DNA of 64,000 bases. Origin: Aulostomus chinensis. Lineage: Eukaryota; Chordata; Actinopteri; Syngnathiformes; Aulostomidae. Position 1 is the stretch's first letter. Each line of letters opens with the position of its first letter. The notes beneath the pieces are model-generated. The model saw only the letters and a list, made by a program, of their open reading frames with translations, was not told the origin of the DNA and searched no databases. Location: positions 19,686,677 through 19,750,676 of the forward strand of contig JBBMOA010000020.1 of the NCBI GenBank assembly GCA_037954235.1. The letters are read 5' to 3'. A program made the position numbers and the translations under genes. Below are positions 50,744 through 62,500 of this stretch, piece by piece.

Positions 50744-50830
50744 ATGAGGAGCTATGAGTCCGAGAAGCCTACGTCTGCCCCTAGTCCTCGTTCCGGTGCC
50801 TCGTTAAAGTCCAGGGACATAAGGTACTAG
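50744..50830 (+). other. Upstream ORF, 28 codons, in the leader
   Basis: ATG at 50744 runs 28 codons to TAG at 50828-50830 in the presumed 5' leader. Its start context is weak (C at -3, A at +4). The peptide is Ser/Pro/Arg-rich and not recognised. It overlaps a second uORF (50754-50807, 17 codons) in another frame, so scanning ribosomes would meet both before the main start if this stretch is not spliced out. Confidence 0.4.
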
Positions 50831-50967
50831 AGGAGCGCTCATACCTGGCGTATATGCGCGGTTGCTGTTTCTGCTAAGGCCGGGCTCTCTGCAGCCCACT
50901 CCCCGCGCCTCCGCATCCTCTGCGCCGCCTCTCTACTTCATGGCTGTGGACATCAAAACCACCTGAG

Positions 50968-51014
50968 TCTTTTTTTCTTTCTTTTTTTCTTTTTATCTTC
51001 TGCGCTCATTACAG
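50968..51014 (+). other. Strong 3' splice-site motif inside the leader
   Basis: A pyrimidine tract of about 35 bases (T/C from 50968) is followed by a short spacer and ACAG at 51011-51014. This is one of the best acceptor-like sequences in the window. If used, the signal-peptide exon is 51015-51190 (176 nt) and a noncoding first exon lies upstream, perhaps ending at the weak donor-like AAAAG|GTGAAA near 50621. That would remove the uORFs at 50744, 50754, 50854 and 50940. Confidence 0.35.
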
Positions 51015-51040
51015 ACGAAATCAATCGACGGTTTGTGTCC

Positions 51041-51109
51041 ATGCACCTCTCCTCCACCGCCCCGGAGCGGACTTCTTACCGTTGGTCTAGCTGGATATGC
51101 AGAGATTAA
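51041..51109 (+). other. Upstream ORF, 22 codons, overlapping the ATG at 51097
   Basis: ATG at 51041 reads 22 codons to TAA at 51107-51109. It lies in the segment present in both possible spliced and unspliced leaders and ends ten bases before the strong-Kozak ATG at 51119, so reinitiation there would be difficult. A third ATG at 51097 reads five codons to TGA (51112) and is in the frame of the signal peptide. Shorter uORFs start at 50854 and 50940. Confidence 0.4.
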
Positions 51110-51118
51110 CGTGAAAGG

Positions 51119-51190
51119 ATGGATCCAATTATCTGTATTTTGGGCTGCTGGCGCTGATCGTGGAGGGCTTCCGTTGCCAAGGAGTGTACG
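51119..51190 (+). CDS. mdga2: First coding exon of an MDGA-like gene (signal peptide), apparent 1-nt frameshift
   Basis: Partial CDS: only the signal-peptide exon is present. Reading 51127-51190 in one frame gives a hydrophobic stretch (YLYFGLLALIV) and then EGFRCQGVY, with a single G left over before the donor gtaagt at 51191. MDGA1 and MDGA2 signal peptides end in QGVY followed by Ala, so a phase-1 junction G|CN fits. From memory the human MDGA2 signal segment starts Met-Asp and is 24 residues long; the exon gives the same length if one base is added after the second codon. MDGA proteins are GPI-anchored Ig/MAM proteins that bind neuroligins and limit synapse formation. The ATG at 51119 has A at -3 and G at +4, but only two bases (51125-51126) separate Met-Asp from the signal-peptide frame, so the frame is broken as written. 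The signal-peptide frame has an in-frame TGA at 51112-51114. Family call moderate; mdga2 preferred over mdga1 mainly for Met-Asp, length, the Glu-Gly pair and the gene-poor setting. Confidence 0.58.
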
Positions 51191-51672
51191 GTAAGTGTGT
51201 GCAAATGTGAGCATGACCTTGTGATGGGGGGGGGGGGGTGGACGGGGGGGAGACCAACCAGTGGCCGCTCATAAACCGCCACTTCGAACCGCAGGGGTTC
51301 TCCACAATAGAAAGTATGCCGCGTTTATGTGTGACAAACCAGGTCTGAATGTCACGTCGAAGCGAGGCTCCAAATGTGCCCAGCCACCCTGAGGTTATAC
51401 AGCAAAATCGCGTGTGTAGCCAATCATGCACAACCCCCTTTTCCCATCCAATCCATCACTCTCTATGGTGGGTGAGCGGGCTAAATTTAGTAGCGTGATT
51501 TCAGCAGAACCTGCTGGAATTTTTTTTTTTTTTGCTTATTAATGATCAGTCAGAGACTCTAAAGGTCAACGTAGACTATTTTTGTGAATGCCATTTAAAG
51601 GGGAATGCGGTGTGGTGGGTTTATCTGCCTACATCTGTCTGATGTTTGTCTGAATCTCTCATACACAATGAG

Positions 51673-51735
<63 letters not shown>

Positions 51736-54700
51736 CTTTTGCTTGTGCAACCAGTGGCAAAGGCTCTCGTTGTAGCAGCCGAGGCAGCTTGAAGCGAGCT
51801 GACATTGGGACGTAGAGGGAAACTCGAGATGCTCAGCCTTGACCTGCAGGCTGTGGTTTTGACCAAAGCAAAAAGCTGCACAGGGGAGAATGTGAGGTCA
51901 AGTGTGTGCTGTTGCCAAGCAATGAGATCTTTGTTGCAATGAGGAATGTAGAACACGCGTCAGGTGCTGCATCTCACCCATGATGCACCATCAATTCTTC
52001 GTCTGTGCTCCAGCAGGTGTGTAAGTTACTAAATCACACGTGAGGAGGGCTGTGGAAACCTGTTGTTGACGTCTCTTAAAAGTGTGGCCATTGATTTCAT
52101 CATCGCCAAACCTCTAAGCACTCATTAGACAGGGCAAGATTTGTATGAAGGTGTTGTGTGGAGTCAGTCAATTCCTCCAGTTATGCCTTCAGCCCAGGGG
52201 CAGAGCTGCTCATCAAAAATTAATGTTCCAAGGAATCGCTGTCCTTACTTGATGCCAGACCCCCCCCCCCCCCCCCCGTCTACCAAATCAGCCTCTCCCA
52301 AGATGTAAATATTCAAGGAAAACAGGTATTATTCCAACCATCCCAACCGATCACATGAATTTCAGATCAAAGCTGCAGATTCTCTGCAGCTGGAGCGAGC
52401 CGTCCTTAGAACAGCGTGTGCGTGCAGATGAGGGTGCAAGCTCATTAGACGGGATCATATCCCATAACGCAGGACGTGTTGCTACAGAAGCGGGAGTGGA
52501 CTCGGAGGCTGACAGCAGCTGAAGAGAAGCAAACAGAACACATGGAATTGTTTGAACATTTGATTTGTGCATGTTGTGAGGTTCAGAAATCACTGTAGGG
52601 TTTCACCGCTGCCCCAGGCCCCTCCCCCGAATCACCGAATCACTTCAGAGTTTGATTTTGGGCTACACCGTCCCCCAATCAGCTGAGCTACGCCGTAGCC
52701 TTTATCGTTCTACGGTGGTCTAACTGTGTCACGATGTATTTACACAACCGACGCACTAGCTGGGAGCATTGCTGAGTTTCCTCTTGAACTTCCAAAAATG
52801 GCGGCTGAGATGGTGCGAATGATTTATTGAATTCATGTGATTGCAAAAAGAGCTGAGACGGAAGGACTCAACGCACAGTTGGCTATGGCGTACAGTATAC
52901 GGTCACGTGTACCCGCGCCTGAGATTCTGGCATCGATGTTGAAGCGTAACCGTAGATCAAACCTTAGAATCGACTTGAGGCCTTCAGTCCAGCCTAAATA
53001 TAGACGGCACTCTGGGTTGGAATCATGCTGACAGCAATACAGACTCATTGTGGGCATTCTCGTCGTGATTCTTACAGATAATCCTCCCTGTTATTGATTT
53101 TTAGGGGTGATGATTTGTTGTCCCTTGAGGAGGTCGCAGGCTGGATCAAGCTGGCCCTCATGTGGCTTGCCCCGGGTCGGATTAAGTCCTGTATTTTTTT
53201 AACCTGGCCCTCCTTGTTTTCCCAAGTTTTTGAATGAAACGGCAGCGCAGCAAAGTCCATCTGGTAAAGGTGCTTGTATTGATTCTAAATGTCCAACAAC
53301 AATATGGAGTGGCGATCCCCACAGAGTCGGATCTTTCTCTTCACATTTCACTTCTCCCAGGTCACTTCATACCTCTGGCTTGTACTGCTTACTGCTGAGT
53401 GATTGTGTTTGACATTATCCTGCCAACGCCAGCTAATAACGTTACCCCAGCAGGTCTCAGCGCTCTTGAAACAGCATTTTTCTTCAAGTAAATGTGCTTT
53501 AGTGAAGGATTTCTTCTCCTGTTTCTCTATACTGGTCGATGGTCACTGCTAACACAATGAGCCGCAGGTGCAGAGTATTGATGGAGTGTTTTCATCCATT
53601 TGTAGCATAACAAGTCACAGGTTCACCACACCCCTGACCCCTAAAGGTCACCTGTGAAAGCCTGTGGCAGATCACTTTGTAGCCATGATTTGGAAATTTT
53701 TTTTTTTTTCTAATCTCACACATAACTCTCTATTCCAACTTTTTTTCTTCCCCCTCAATGTCTCATTTTAACTCAAGTTTACACTTTCGTCTTCCCTGCA
53801 ACAACTTCTTCCCGCAAGAATTCAGAAGAAGAAGACGTCTCTCACACGTTCGACACAGATGTATATCTGTAGGGAGCTCTCTCATGATGTTGTCAGACAC
53901 TTTAAATAACAATCTGAGCCTATCGGCGGCAAAACACACACTTTGATGCCATATTTTGTTCTTTTAGCCCCTGAAAAAAACAAAAAGCACAAAAAAAAAA
54001 AAAAAACAGGCCCAGGTTTAACAATCCTTAAGGAGTTCCTTGCTGTTGCCGTAAGTTATTTTATTGTAACAGGACTGCGAGACTGTGGAAGCTAAAATTG
54101 TATTTTCACATTCCTGTGAATGGCTCGAAGCCCACGGTGAGTCCTGCACGCGCGTCGTGTTTGAAACACGCAGCACACCCCGGGGGAGGCGGGCTGAATG
54201 AAAGTTCATCAGCAAGGTTCAAAAGTCAACATTTATTATTGATGGCGGCAAAACATTAGCATGCATTTTGTGTTTCCTACCATCGTATTCGCTGAAGGGC
54301 TTGACATGTGAAGCGGCAGGTTGCTAACATTGAGTGTTGTGAAGCTCCGGTGAGACGTGGGTGGGCGACTAAATAGAGCCAGGGCTGAGAGGAAAAAACA
54401 GATGCAGTGGTGGCAGTAGTTTGACTACAGGTTGCTGTCAAGGTTTGAGTCATAATCTGAGTTATGTTGGGAGGAGACTTCATGGTAAAAGCATGACCCA
54501 GCAAGGCTTGTTTTCACAGAACCAAACGACGCGAGTGAATCTGCAGCGGTGTACGAACGCGTGTGGCATTGCTGCAATCTGCTTGCAGCCTGGCTCACGG
54601 AAGTTAGGCCTTAAGGAATGTGATAGAACCTGAAACTGCTCAACATCTCTGCCACATTTGCAGCGTCTAAGTCCGGAGAGCTTGAAATATGTGAGGACCC

Positions 54701-56663
54701 CCGTCAAAAAGTCGCTGTCCGTGGTCCTGAAACAGCAGCACAGCAGCATTCATGCACATCTTGAGTCATCGTTTTGCTGTTGTTTTTTTTTTGTTATTTT
54801 TCTACAGATAAATAATGCACAACACTCCTGTTGTGCTCGGGTCCACGTGGACTTTTTTTCAAAAGATCTTTTTTGTACTCAAAAATGAGCTAAATATTGT
54901 AGTTTTATGTAAATGGCGTCTTTTGACCCTAAATTCCAAAGAGCAATGTGAAACTTGAGGTAATGAGATGGAAAGACGCTTGCTCAAAGGATATAACACT
55001 GAATTTAGAGATAATCTATCATTTATGCCTGAACAATCAAACCAGGCGGGGGAGGACAACAAATGCTCAGTTGCTTTTAAGACAACACAAAGGTTACACA
55101 GAGCAAGCTAGAAACTACACACAGTGGACTATTAAAAACCCACAGCCGCCGTGTTACTGCGACACATCGTAGACTGGAGTGGTGTGTTTTCAGGTGGCTG
55201 CTGTTGGGGAAAACTCGCAGACAGGTTCATCTTCATCCTTCCCCCTCAGAGTCACAAGAAGCTCGATACCCTTCTGTCCTCTGTGCATGTGACAGGGGAG
55301 TAAAAAGCCACATACCCAAAAAGTCGGCATGTCACTTTATGATAAATATCAGCCTGATTCCAAAACATCCGAGCCGTGGGATCGGACGCTCTTTGCCACG
55401 CAACAGTAGGAATGTGTGATTTGGCGTCGTCGTCCCAACCAGCGAGCTACGTATATTCTTGCAGGAATCTCGCGACTCAAACTAAAGGTCACATGATTTG
55501 GGCGGACGTGTAAGAGGAGAGGGGAAATTCCGGTCAGAGAGAACGTGAACTTAAAAGGGAAAAACTTGCTGTTTTGGATTGTTTTCCTTCAAAAAAAAAA
55601 AAAAAAAAAGCAGAAAAAAATGAATTATGGTTATTTTCTGATCGTGTCTAAATTTAACTGACAGTGCTATTATCTGATTAATGTATAAATGCATGATATG
55701 AAATTATATTTACTGTAAGAGAAGGTTTTTAGTAGTATCACCTACCCTCACCACATATGAAGGATATTACTGCTCAGCTCCCTCTGCCTCCCCAGTAACT
55801 CTAACCCTGGGTTTTTGCGAAGCCCTTAACAGGACTGATTTTTGTAGAAAACATACGGTGCGGGATTTTCAGGAGTTGAGTCCACAGTACAGCAGAATGC
55901 ATTATACTAATAACTCTTCATATTTATATCCTTTTGCCCCTGTAAGCTGCTTTCTGCCTTCAGATTCTATCATGTCTGTCTTTCAAAGCTTCTCATTTTT
56001 CCAAATTTAGCCAAAAGCAGACGAAGAGGACAGTTAGCAAGAACTTTCCCATGTTGCCTTTTTATCAGTATACTTCATCGGCATGGACTAAATGGTGGAT
56101 TCATGTAGTTGTAAAGAAGAAATCACCTGCTAGTGTTTAAAGAGGTGCCGCCAGAGTCATTAAAAAGGATTGATGAAGGCTAGTCATCCCTCCATGACTC
56201 CAGGCCACCGAGGGGAAAAAGAGACACCGCTGAAGTACAACATCTGCTTCTCCTTTTTTTCCCTCCCCACTCTTTCCACAGTGGGCCTTTCTCATCACTT
56301 CCCAGCAGCTCCATTCGTATCTCCATCTATGCTCACGTTGGCAAGTGGCCGTCCCTTCGTTACAGCACCGTCTAGTGTCAAATAATCGCAGATGAAATGG
56401 CTCCAAATGGTGCTTATGTGTGTTGTTGCTGGCAACTTAATGCCATTAAATAATCATATCAAAAGGCTACAATGGAACATGACTCTTGGTGTAGCATTGA
56501 CATGTTTTTCTGGTTGTTACTTTATCTGGAGATGTACCGCCTTCAGTGTGTTCTCTCTGCATCAAAGTCAGTCGTCGACACCCTCTGTGGGTTGTGCAAG
56601 ATGCTCCTGATTTTGTGTTATGCCACGGAAGAGAAGCAGAAAAAGTTCCTTCTGCTTATTCTA

Positions 56664-56666
<3 letters not shown>
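51191..56666 (+). other. Intron 1 (inferred), first part
   Basis: Starts with the donor gtaagt at 51191. I see no second Ig-domain exon here or anywhere to the end of the window. It holds a short G run near 51230, a (CA)n block (51674-51733), an 18-base C run (52260-52277), purine- and T-rich tracts and otherwise unique sequence. Acceptor-like motifs near 54806 and at 56280 (long pyrimidine tract then CACAG) have no good partner donor or MDGA-like coding downstream. MDGA first introns are very long in mammals, which fits. Confidence 0.4.
51674..51733. repeat. (CA)n microsatellite in intron 1
   Basis: About 30 pure CA units, 480 bases inside the inferred intron. Confidence 0.95.
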
Positions 56667-56728
<62 letters not shown>

Positions 56729-56749
56729 CCCCCCTCTCTCCCCCCTCCC
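56667..56749. repeat. (TC)n(C)n microsatellite
   Basis: About 29 TC units followed by a C run and CTCTC. Several long frames overlapping it are low-complexity artefacts. Confidence 0.95.
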
Positions 56750-56990
56750 ATTCGCATTGAAGTCCAAGCAATTGCTGGGGTTTCTTTTCATGAGCCCCGG
56801 TTCAGACGCTTTGGCTTCTAAGCTATGCAAATGGATTCTGCCAGTGAAACTAAAGCCGTCTTTGTTGGTTCTCAGAGGCCTCCTCCACAGAGTCCTTCAT
56901 CATTCCCTTGGATCGGGACCCTCACATTTCCCACTGTAATGAGACTACGGATAACTCTATCTCTTCTCCTCACTCCCACCCTCAGTCTCC

Positions 56991-57043
56991 ATCTCTCTCT
57001 CTCTCTGTCTCTCTCTCTCCCTCTCTCTCTCTTCGTTCCCCAG
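56991..57043. repeat. (TC)n tract ending in an acceptor-like CCCCAG
   Basis: Interrupted TC repeat, then TTCGTTCCCCAG. The acceptor-like end is a by-product of the pyrimidine repeat: the frame downstream stops within about 20 codons and does not resemble MDGA exon 2. Confidence 0.85.
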
Positions 57044-58189
57044 GAGAACCGTGGATGGATATCTACAGTATATGTGCTTCAATCAGAGGCAAATGAGGAT
57101 ATACAGCTGGGTACGGGTGCAGTAAAAGTAATTTGTTGGTGTAGAGAAGTGTGCTGTACACATTGGGGACTATTATGCACCCTTGGGTGGGTTTTCAGAT
57201 AGCAACCAACTTAATCATATCAAATGTCAGTTCTCTTTGGACCAAGTCTACTGAGATTCGCAGTGAATACACTGCTGCGCGTTTGAATGTAAAGTCTGAG
57301 GCACCCATTGCTGTGTTTGACGTTCACTGAATAATCTTTGACAATTCAAACACTTCAAAACAATGTGATTGAGGTAGAATCGCTATTTTTTTTTAAAAGC
57401 TACTCCACCTCCGTAGTAGTAGTAGTTAGCGCTGTGAGAGAGGGATTCAAAAAGGTCAAATTCGAAGCAGCTCAAGCGAAGATATCTTATATTCTCTAGA
57501 GTTTAAAAAAAAAAGGCTTTCCACAATGAAACCGGGGTCTAATTTGATCATCACTTCCTGTTAAATTCCCACATCATTCAAACTTAATTTTCTTACTTTG
57601 TAGCACAGGCTGTGGTCTCCACAGAGCTAAAGCTGGGATCATCTGATTTCAGTGAAATCTGTGTGTAAAATGAGTGGTATTTTGATTTCCTTGACTTGAG
57701 GATTGGCTCTGAAGCAAAGAGGTCTTTCTTTCATATTATTTTTTGTCTGAATGTAATTTTTAGACAGCAGAAACACTTGCATTTTGTTCCATGACCCTGC
57801 AAGTGACAGATGTAACTCCCAACTGCCTCATGGACTCAGATGATACTGTCAGTGACACCGGGATTTTTCGAATGCAAACTAAATAGGGTGCAACCTCATT
57901 GTGTTTTCTCATATTTTTGTCAAATGCTTTGCATCGCGTACTGCAGAGTCTCACGGCCCTCATAGTGCCCAAATGGGGATGATGTCAGAGCCATTGCTTG
58001 AGTCGTAGCCCACAGTTTAAGAGGTGAGTCCTTGTCTCAGTCAGTCGAGACCGAGCAGTTACCGTCACCGCGGCACCTTCTACCTGCAGTTGCTGGTTTA
58101 GATCAGGTGATTCGATGCTTCTCAGATTTTTTTTCAACCAAAAACCTGATGGCCATTTTTGTTAATCCAATTTTTAATTGAACTTGACC

Positions 58190-58790
58190 TGGAACCCTTC
58201 ATCCAGGTCTACAATCCCTCTCACCTGCGATGCTCTGCCTGTTAGACACGGCCGGTGCTCCCAGCCCAGCACGGCTCTAAATCTCTCACCAGACTCTTCT
58301 TCTCCTCTTCTCCCTAACGGTGGAATGAACTACCCAACTCCATAGGATCCGTAGAGCCCCTTTCTACTTTTAAGAGACATTTGAAGACTCAACTGTTCAG
58401 GGAACACGTAGGCACTTAAATCTGACCCTTCTCCTCTTTGTCCTCAGGGGTAGAACGAGTCAGAAGGGTTAAGTCCCAGCTCTTAGTGAATACTTAGCTC
58501 TGACAATGTTGAATATTGAATGTGCTGAATGTTGAAAGATATTGTTGCAATGAATTCTTGGTTGTGGACAGTTGTGGTTACATCATATGAAGAAAAAAAC
58601 AAACAAACAAAAAGAAATCGGTTCTTCTTCTGCCACTAGATGGCAGCAAACTTGAAGCACTTCGTCGTACTTACTAAGGCTTTTCTCTCCGGTCTAAATT
58701 CTTGCTTGTGTTGTACTCCTACTGAATGAAATGATAGAATTGTAGAACTTGTGTTATTGTCTAAACACAATGTGCTCATCCTGAGAAACG
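58190..58790 (+). mobile_element. 3' end of a CR1/L2-type LINE (reverse-transcriptase C-terminus plus 3' UTR)
   Basis: At about 58321-58417 one frame reads WNELPNSIG, then STFKRHLKTQLF and a stop soon after. The order Trp-Asn-x-Leu-Pro, then Phe-Lys-Arg-x-Leu-Lys-Thr-x-Leu-Phe is the usual C-terminal signature of CR1/L2/Rex1-type LINE ORF2 proteins. Upstream sequence looks like more of the ORF but is interrupted by stops and frameshifts. Downstream, TGCCACTAGATGGCAGCA and the following T-rich segment resemble a 3' UTR common in fish. The fragment is 5'-truncated and dead; the 3' boundary is uncertain. Confidence 0.6.
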
Positions 58791-58879
58791 AGGCTCCCCC
58801 CCATGTTCTTGTCAGTTATGGGGCCAATCTACCCTGCATACGATGACACTGCTGCTTTTCAAAATTATAATACCTGCAC

Positions 58880-59520
58880 ATGTCAAACACTGGGTTTTGG
58901 TTTGCTAATTTTCATAGAATATAACAGGCTGATCGAGTACAGTTTGCTTCGACTTGTTTTGGTGAAGTAAAGCAGCGTGGCTGGAGCTGGCCGTGGTATT
59001 TGATGTTCGTTAGCCAGTAGCAGTGAATGTGGATCATGTCCCCTGCGTGATGGAGCAGGCGCACCAGAGGCTGTTAGCTCTCTGCTAACTTGAATGTGGG
59101 TGAATAATGTAATTGTGCAGCTCTTCAAGACTTTCGGAATGTAATCAGATCAAATGGGTCTAACTGTGATAGTGGAACGAGTCATTTCACTGGGGTTGTG
59201 TGAATGGTTTCTCCAGCTTCACACCCACTTCTAACACAGTGCAAGTCTATGTGACTAAAGGTGTTTTGGGGCCACCGTGCACCAAGTAGTGGATGTGGGA
59301 GGGGCCTGAAAGGGGAAGGAGGTTCAGAGGAAGCATTTTCATTGGACGCGCCCCTCAGTTCAGGATGAATTATCAAACATTTGAGTGTGTGTGTTTTCCT
59401 TTGACTTTCCTCTGGCTTTAAGAGCAATAGTGACGACTGTGCCATTCATTAGGAGGACTGCAGGACTAACCGAGGTCCGTATATGCTCTTGTGTGCGCTG
59501 CACCCGCTGTTTCCTTATTT
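58880..59520 (+). repeat. Dispersed repeat, second copy at 32.3 kb
   Basis: 59072-59215 shares ordered blocks with 32402-32530: GTTAGCTCTCTGC, GTGGGT(A/G)AATAAT, AGACTTT, GT(G/A)ATCAGA, AATGG and AGTCATTT. The copy continues through TAACACAGTGCAAGTCTATG and GGTGTTTTGGGGCCACC to about 59520. No coding capacity is visible. I recall this sequence as a common teleost interspersed repeat but cannot give its class with confidence; it may be a non-autonomous DNA element. Confidence 0.5.
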
Positions 59521-62500
59521 TTTTTGGGGGGGGGGGGGATTTGCATTCAAAACATAATGAAAATATATTGTAGATTTATATAACTTTTGCTACTGTACCA
59601 CCATGAACAGCTGTAATACTTCCCTTTTTCTACTTTGAGGATTTGGATGAGTTCAGGAACACAATTTACCTCTGGATCATTCAAGGCCAAATCCCCACTA
59701 CGGACCAAAGAAGCTTATTGTAACCTGGCTGGCTGCTTCAACCGTTAAGCTCACATCCCCAAACCCTGAGCTACTTGTCCCGATCTGTACAGTGCTGAGG
59801 GCAAAAAGCCGCTGCTAATGATCTTGTAGTCATTCATTCATTTAGTTTTGTTCTGGTGCATGACCAGACCAACCTTACACTCTGGTTTATTTAGAATCAA
59901 AAGTAATTTTGTACTTTTAATGAAGTCTAGACTAGCCTCTAACCTGCAGAGGAAGTCTGCAGTGAACCAGAACTGATATTTCTCCTTTTGTCTTCTGACA
60001 TTCTAATGAAGTGCTCATTTGTCATCTGGATCATTAAAAAATGATTTAAATCTTAAATGTCAACCTCAGTCTTTGTAATATTACCTTGCATAGCAGCCAG
60101 CCTTTTATCTGTCGTGATTTAATTTCTTGTAATAGTGTTAATTTCCTCTTGTTGACAGACATGTGACTCCGTGGCTGTGAATTAAATATCGGATATCTTA
60201 GCATGACTCGCGACAGACGTAGAATGCGCTGAGTTGTGTTTGCTCCTCTGCCGCAGGGACAGGCGTGAGCAATCGATTCCTCGATTACTTCTGCGTTACG
60301 AGAGGAAACTTGAGGGGTTATTTAGGAAACTCCATCTTGTCAATTATGGTCTGTTTTCCACAAAAGTCACTTCCAGTGCTGCAATCTTGCCTTTAAAATA
60401 AAAGCAGCATTGCTTTATTACTATTATATCTTGTCAAAGCTGGCTTTGAGATCATTGTTTGGAAAAGTTTGCTAGCTTGTTGCTAGCAGCTAAGCTAACA
60501 TCCCTCAGTCTGTCGTTGCTGCTCTGTAGTTTATATTTACACTACTTACGCATTCCTCTCCCGTTCTTACTAAAACTAAGTTTCCTCTATCACATACAAT
60601 ATACATATACAATACCCTGATTTCCTTCCTCCTTTTTTCAGTCTTGTATTATCTGTGCTCGCACCTTCCGTTATAAAACCTGCTAAGCTAGCTGTATTGA
60701 TAAGCTCAGATCTTATTGACTTTCAGGGCTAGATTGTGTATTTGTAGGTCTATCTTTTATCCTAACTAAGTCGCTAGTATATGCTATTAAACACACGTCA
60801 GCCACATCAGCTAAACCTTGGAACTGGACTGGCTTTTGTGTTCCTCGACGTAGGGAGACTGCCACCTCCTTGCTAACATACATTTAGTAATTGATGCTCT
60901 TTATGCTAAATCAATGTTCTGATTTTACAGTGCCTTTTTATCACACGTGAATCACACCCAACGTAAAGCATAAATGTTTTGATTGACAGTATACTTGGGA
61001 TATTGCTGTTCCCTGCTGCCATGGGTTTTGAGTTTTGGAAAAACGAAATAGATTTCCCCCTGCGAGGCATACGGTCCCTCTAACTATGACATGCACTTCC
61101 CCAGTTTGAGGTATCTTTTTTTTTTTTTTTTAATTTTATGCTTCTGAATGTGGGGCTCATGTTATTATATTCCAAAAAGCACTGTTGTTGTTTGTTTGTC
61201 CACGTCGATGGTTGTGATGATATCCAGCGGTACAGTTTTCAAGAAAATATATAACCTCGAATCCCCAGCTTCAACAAAGGGAAAATAGCATCCTCTGCAC
61301 CCTATATCACAACAGCTTGTTATTATCGTCCATTGAGACTCTGGACTCTCAACCTGTAACATTTTTGTGTCAGTTCGCTGAATAGAGCTGACAAAATGTT
61401 TTCTCTTAAGAGTGGCTGAGAGAGCGGTACGGTCTTGCATCACATCAAACATGGTAAAACATCAATCATGTGCGATGCATTTGCTTAGCATTGAAATAAT
61501 CATAATTTTGAAAAAAAAGGTGCATGTAGACCTTTAAAGTGCAGGAGTTGCTGGCCAACACTGCGTTTGTTTATTCATTGTTGCAGGGGGAAATGTTTTC
61601 CTGCTCCCACTGCAGCCGATGAAGAATAAGGAGGTGAAATAAACCTAGAAAAATCACAAATGTGTATTCTGTAATCCTCACATGAAAAGTCTGATTTAGG
61701 AAAATATACAATGATCCACTCTCTCAACACCAAGCACACAACACTTCAACTGCACGGATCCGTTCCTGTTTGCTTTCTAAAAGCTTCCTGTGCATAAAAA
61801 TACCGATTTGCAAATACCACATAGCCATATTTTTGCATTCATCCCCAGAAATAAGCGTGTGTTCACAAATGTACATGCATGCTGAGTTTTTAATTCTTTT
61901 TAGTCTCCAGCATCAGGCAGTTCCACAAATGCATTGATGCATTCAAGTGCTGGCGGAGACCCAGGCTTTTCAACAGATTGGTGTGTAATTTCAAGGTGGG
62001 AATGGCATTTATAAATGGACATATTATCTCGTCACTCCTCTATCAGACATAATACAAATTTTAACCAACTATAGATTATCAGCCACGCTAAGTGGTCAGG
62101 CTATTCTCTCAGTCTTTGTACTTACAGCTACAAAAATCACTGCACAACCATTTTCTCTGGAGTGCGACATTATGCCATTTCCATGCGTTTACTGAAGTGA
62201 GTAAATGAGCTGTTGCAAAGCTGTTGGAGTTGAATTCAAGCTATGAGATCAACTTTTCACGTCGTTCCGGAGAAGTTCTGTGTGGCTTCGTTTTGCCGTT
62301 CGTCGCCGATTGTTTTCTGTACAAAAGGCGTAATTCGTTTCTGTGACAGATTTTTTTTTTTTTTTTTTTTTCCTATCAGAAGATTGAGTCAAATGACATG
62401 ATGTAATATCAAAGTTGTAACTGCGGGAGATGAACCTTATGACCAGTCTAGGCTTCCTGGAACTTCATCACAAGTTTCAGCTCATCACATTACTGTTGTT

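Larger units (their letters stand above)
50180..51118 (+). promoter_or_regulatory. mdga2: CpG-rich promoter and 5' leader of the MDGA-like gene
   Basis: This is the densest CpG stretch in the window and directly precedes the signal-peptide exon. It holds a GC-rich stretch from about 50380, a TTC/ATC tract (50461-50498), a GA tract (50548-50572), a GCAGCGG-type tract (50671-50707) and many short upstream ORFs. I see no convincing TATA box; a dispersed CpG-island start site between about 50.4 and 50.6 kb is an inference. A (TC)n block at 50083-50145 lies just upstream. Long GC-rich leaders with uORFs are common for neuronal adhesion genes, so low or controlled translation is plausible but not shown. 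Confidence 0.5.

Noticed and set aside
57044..57110. Exon after the CCCCAG acceptor-like site
   Set aside because: The acceptor is part of a TC repeat, the frame stops quickly and no MDGA-like residues follow.
56472..57202. Two long + strand frames around 56.5-57.2 kb
   Set aside because: They read through (TC)n tracts as Ser-Leu repeats; no domain, and they do not resemble MDGA exon 2.
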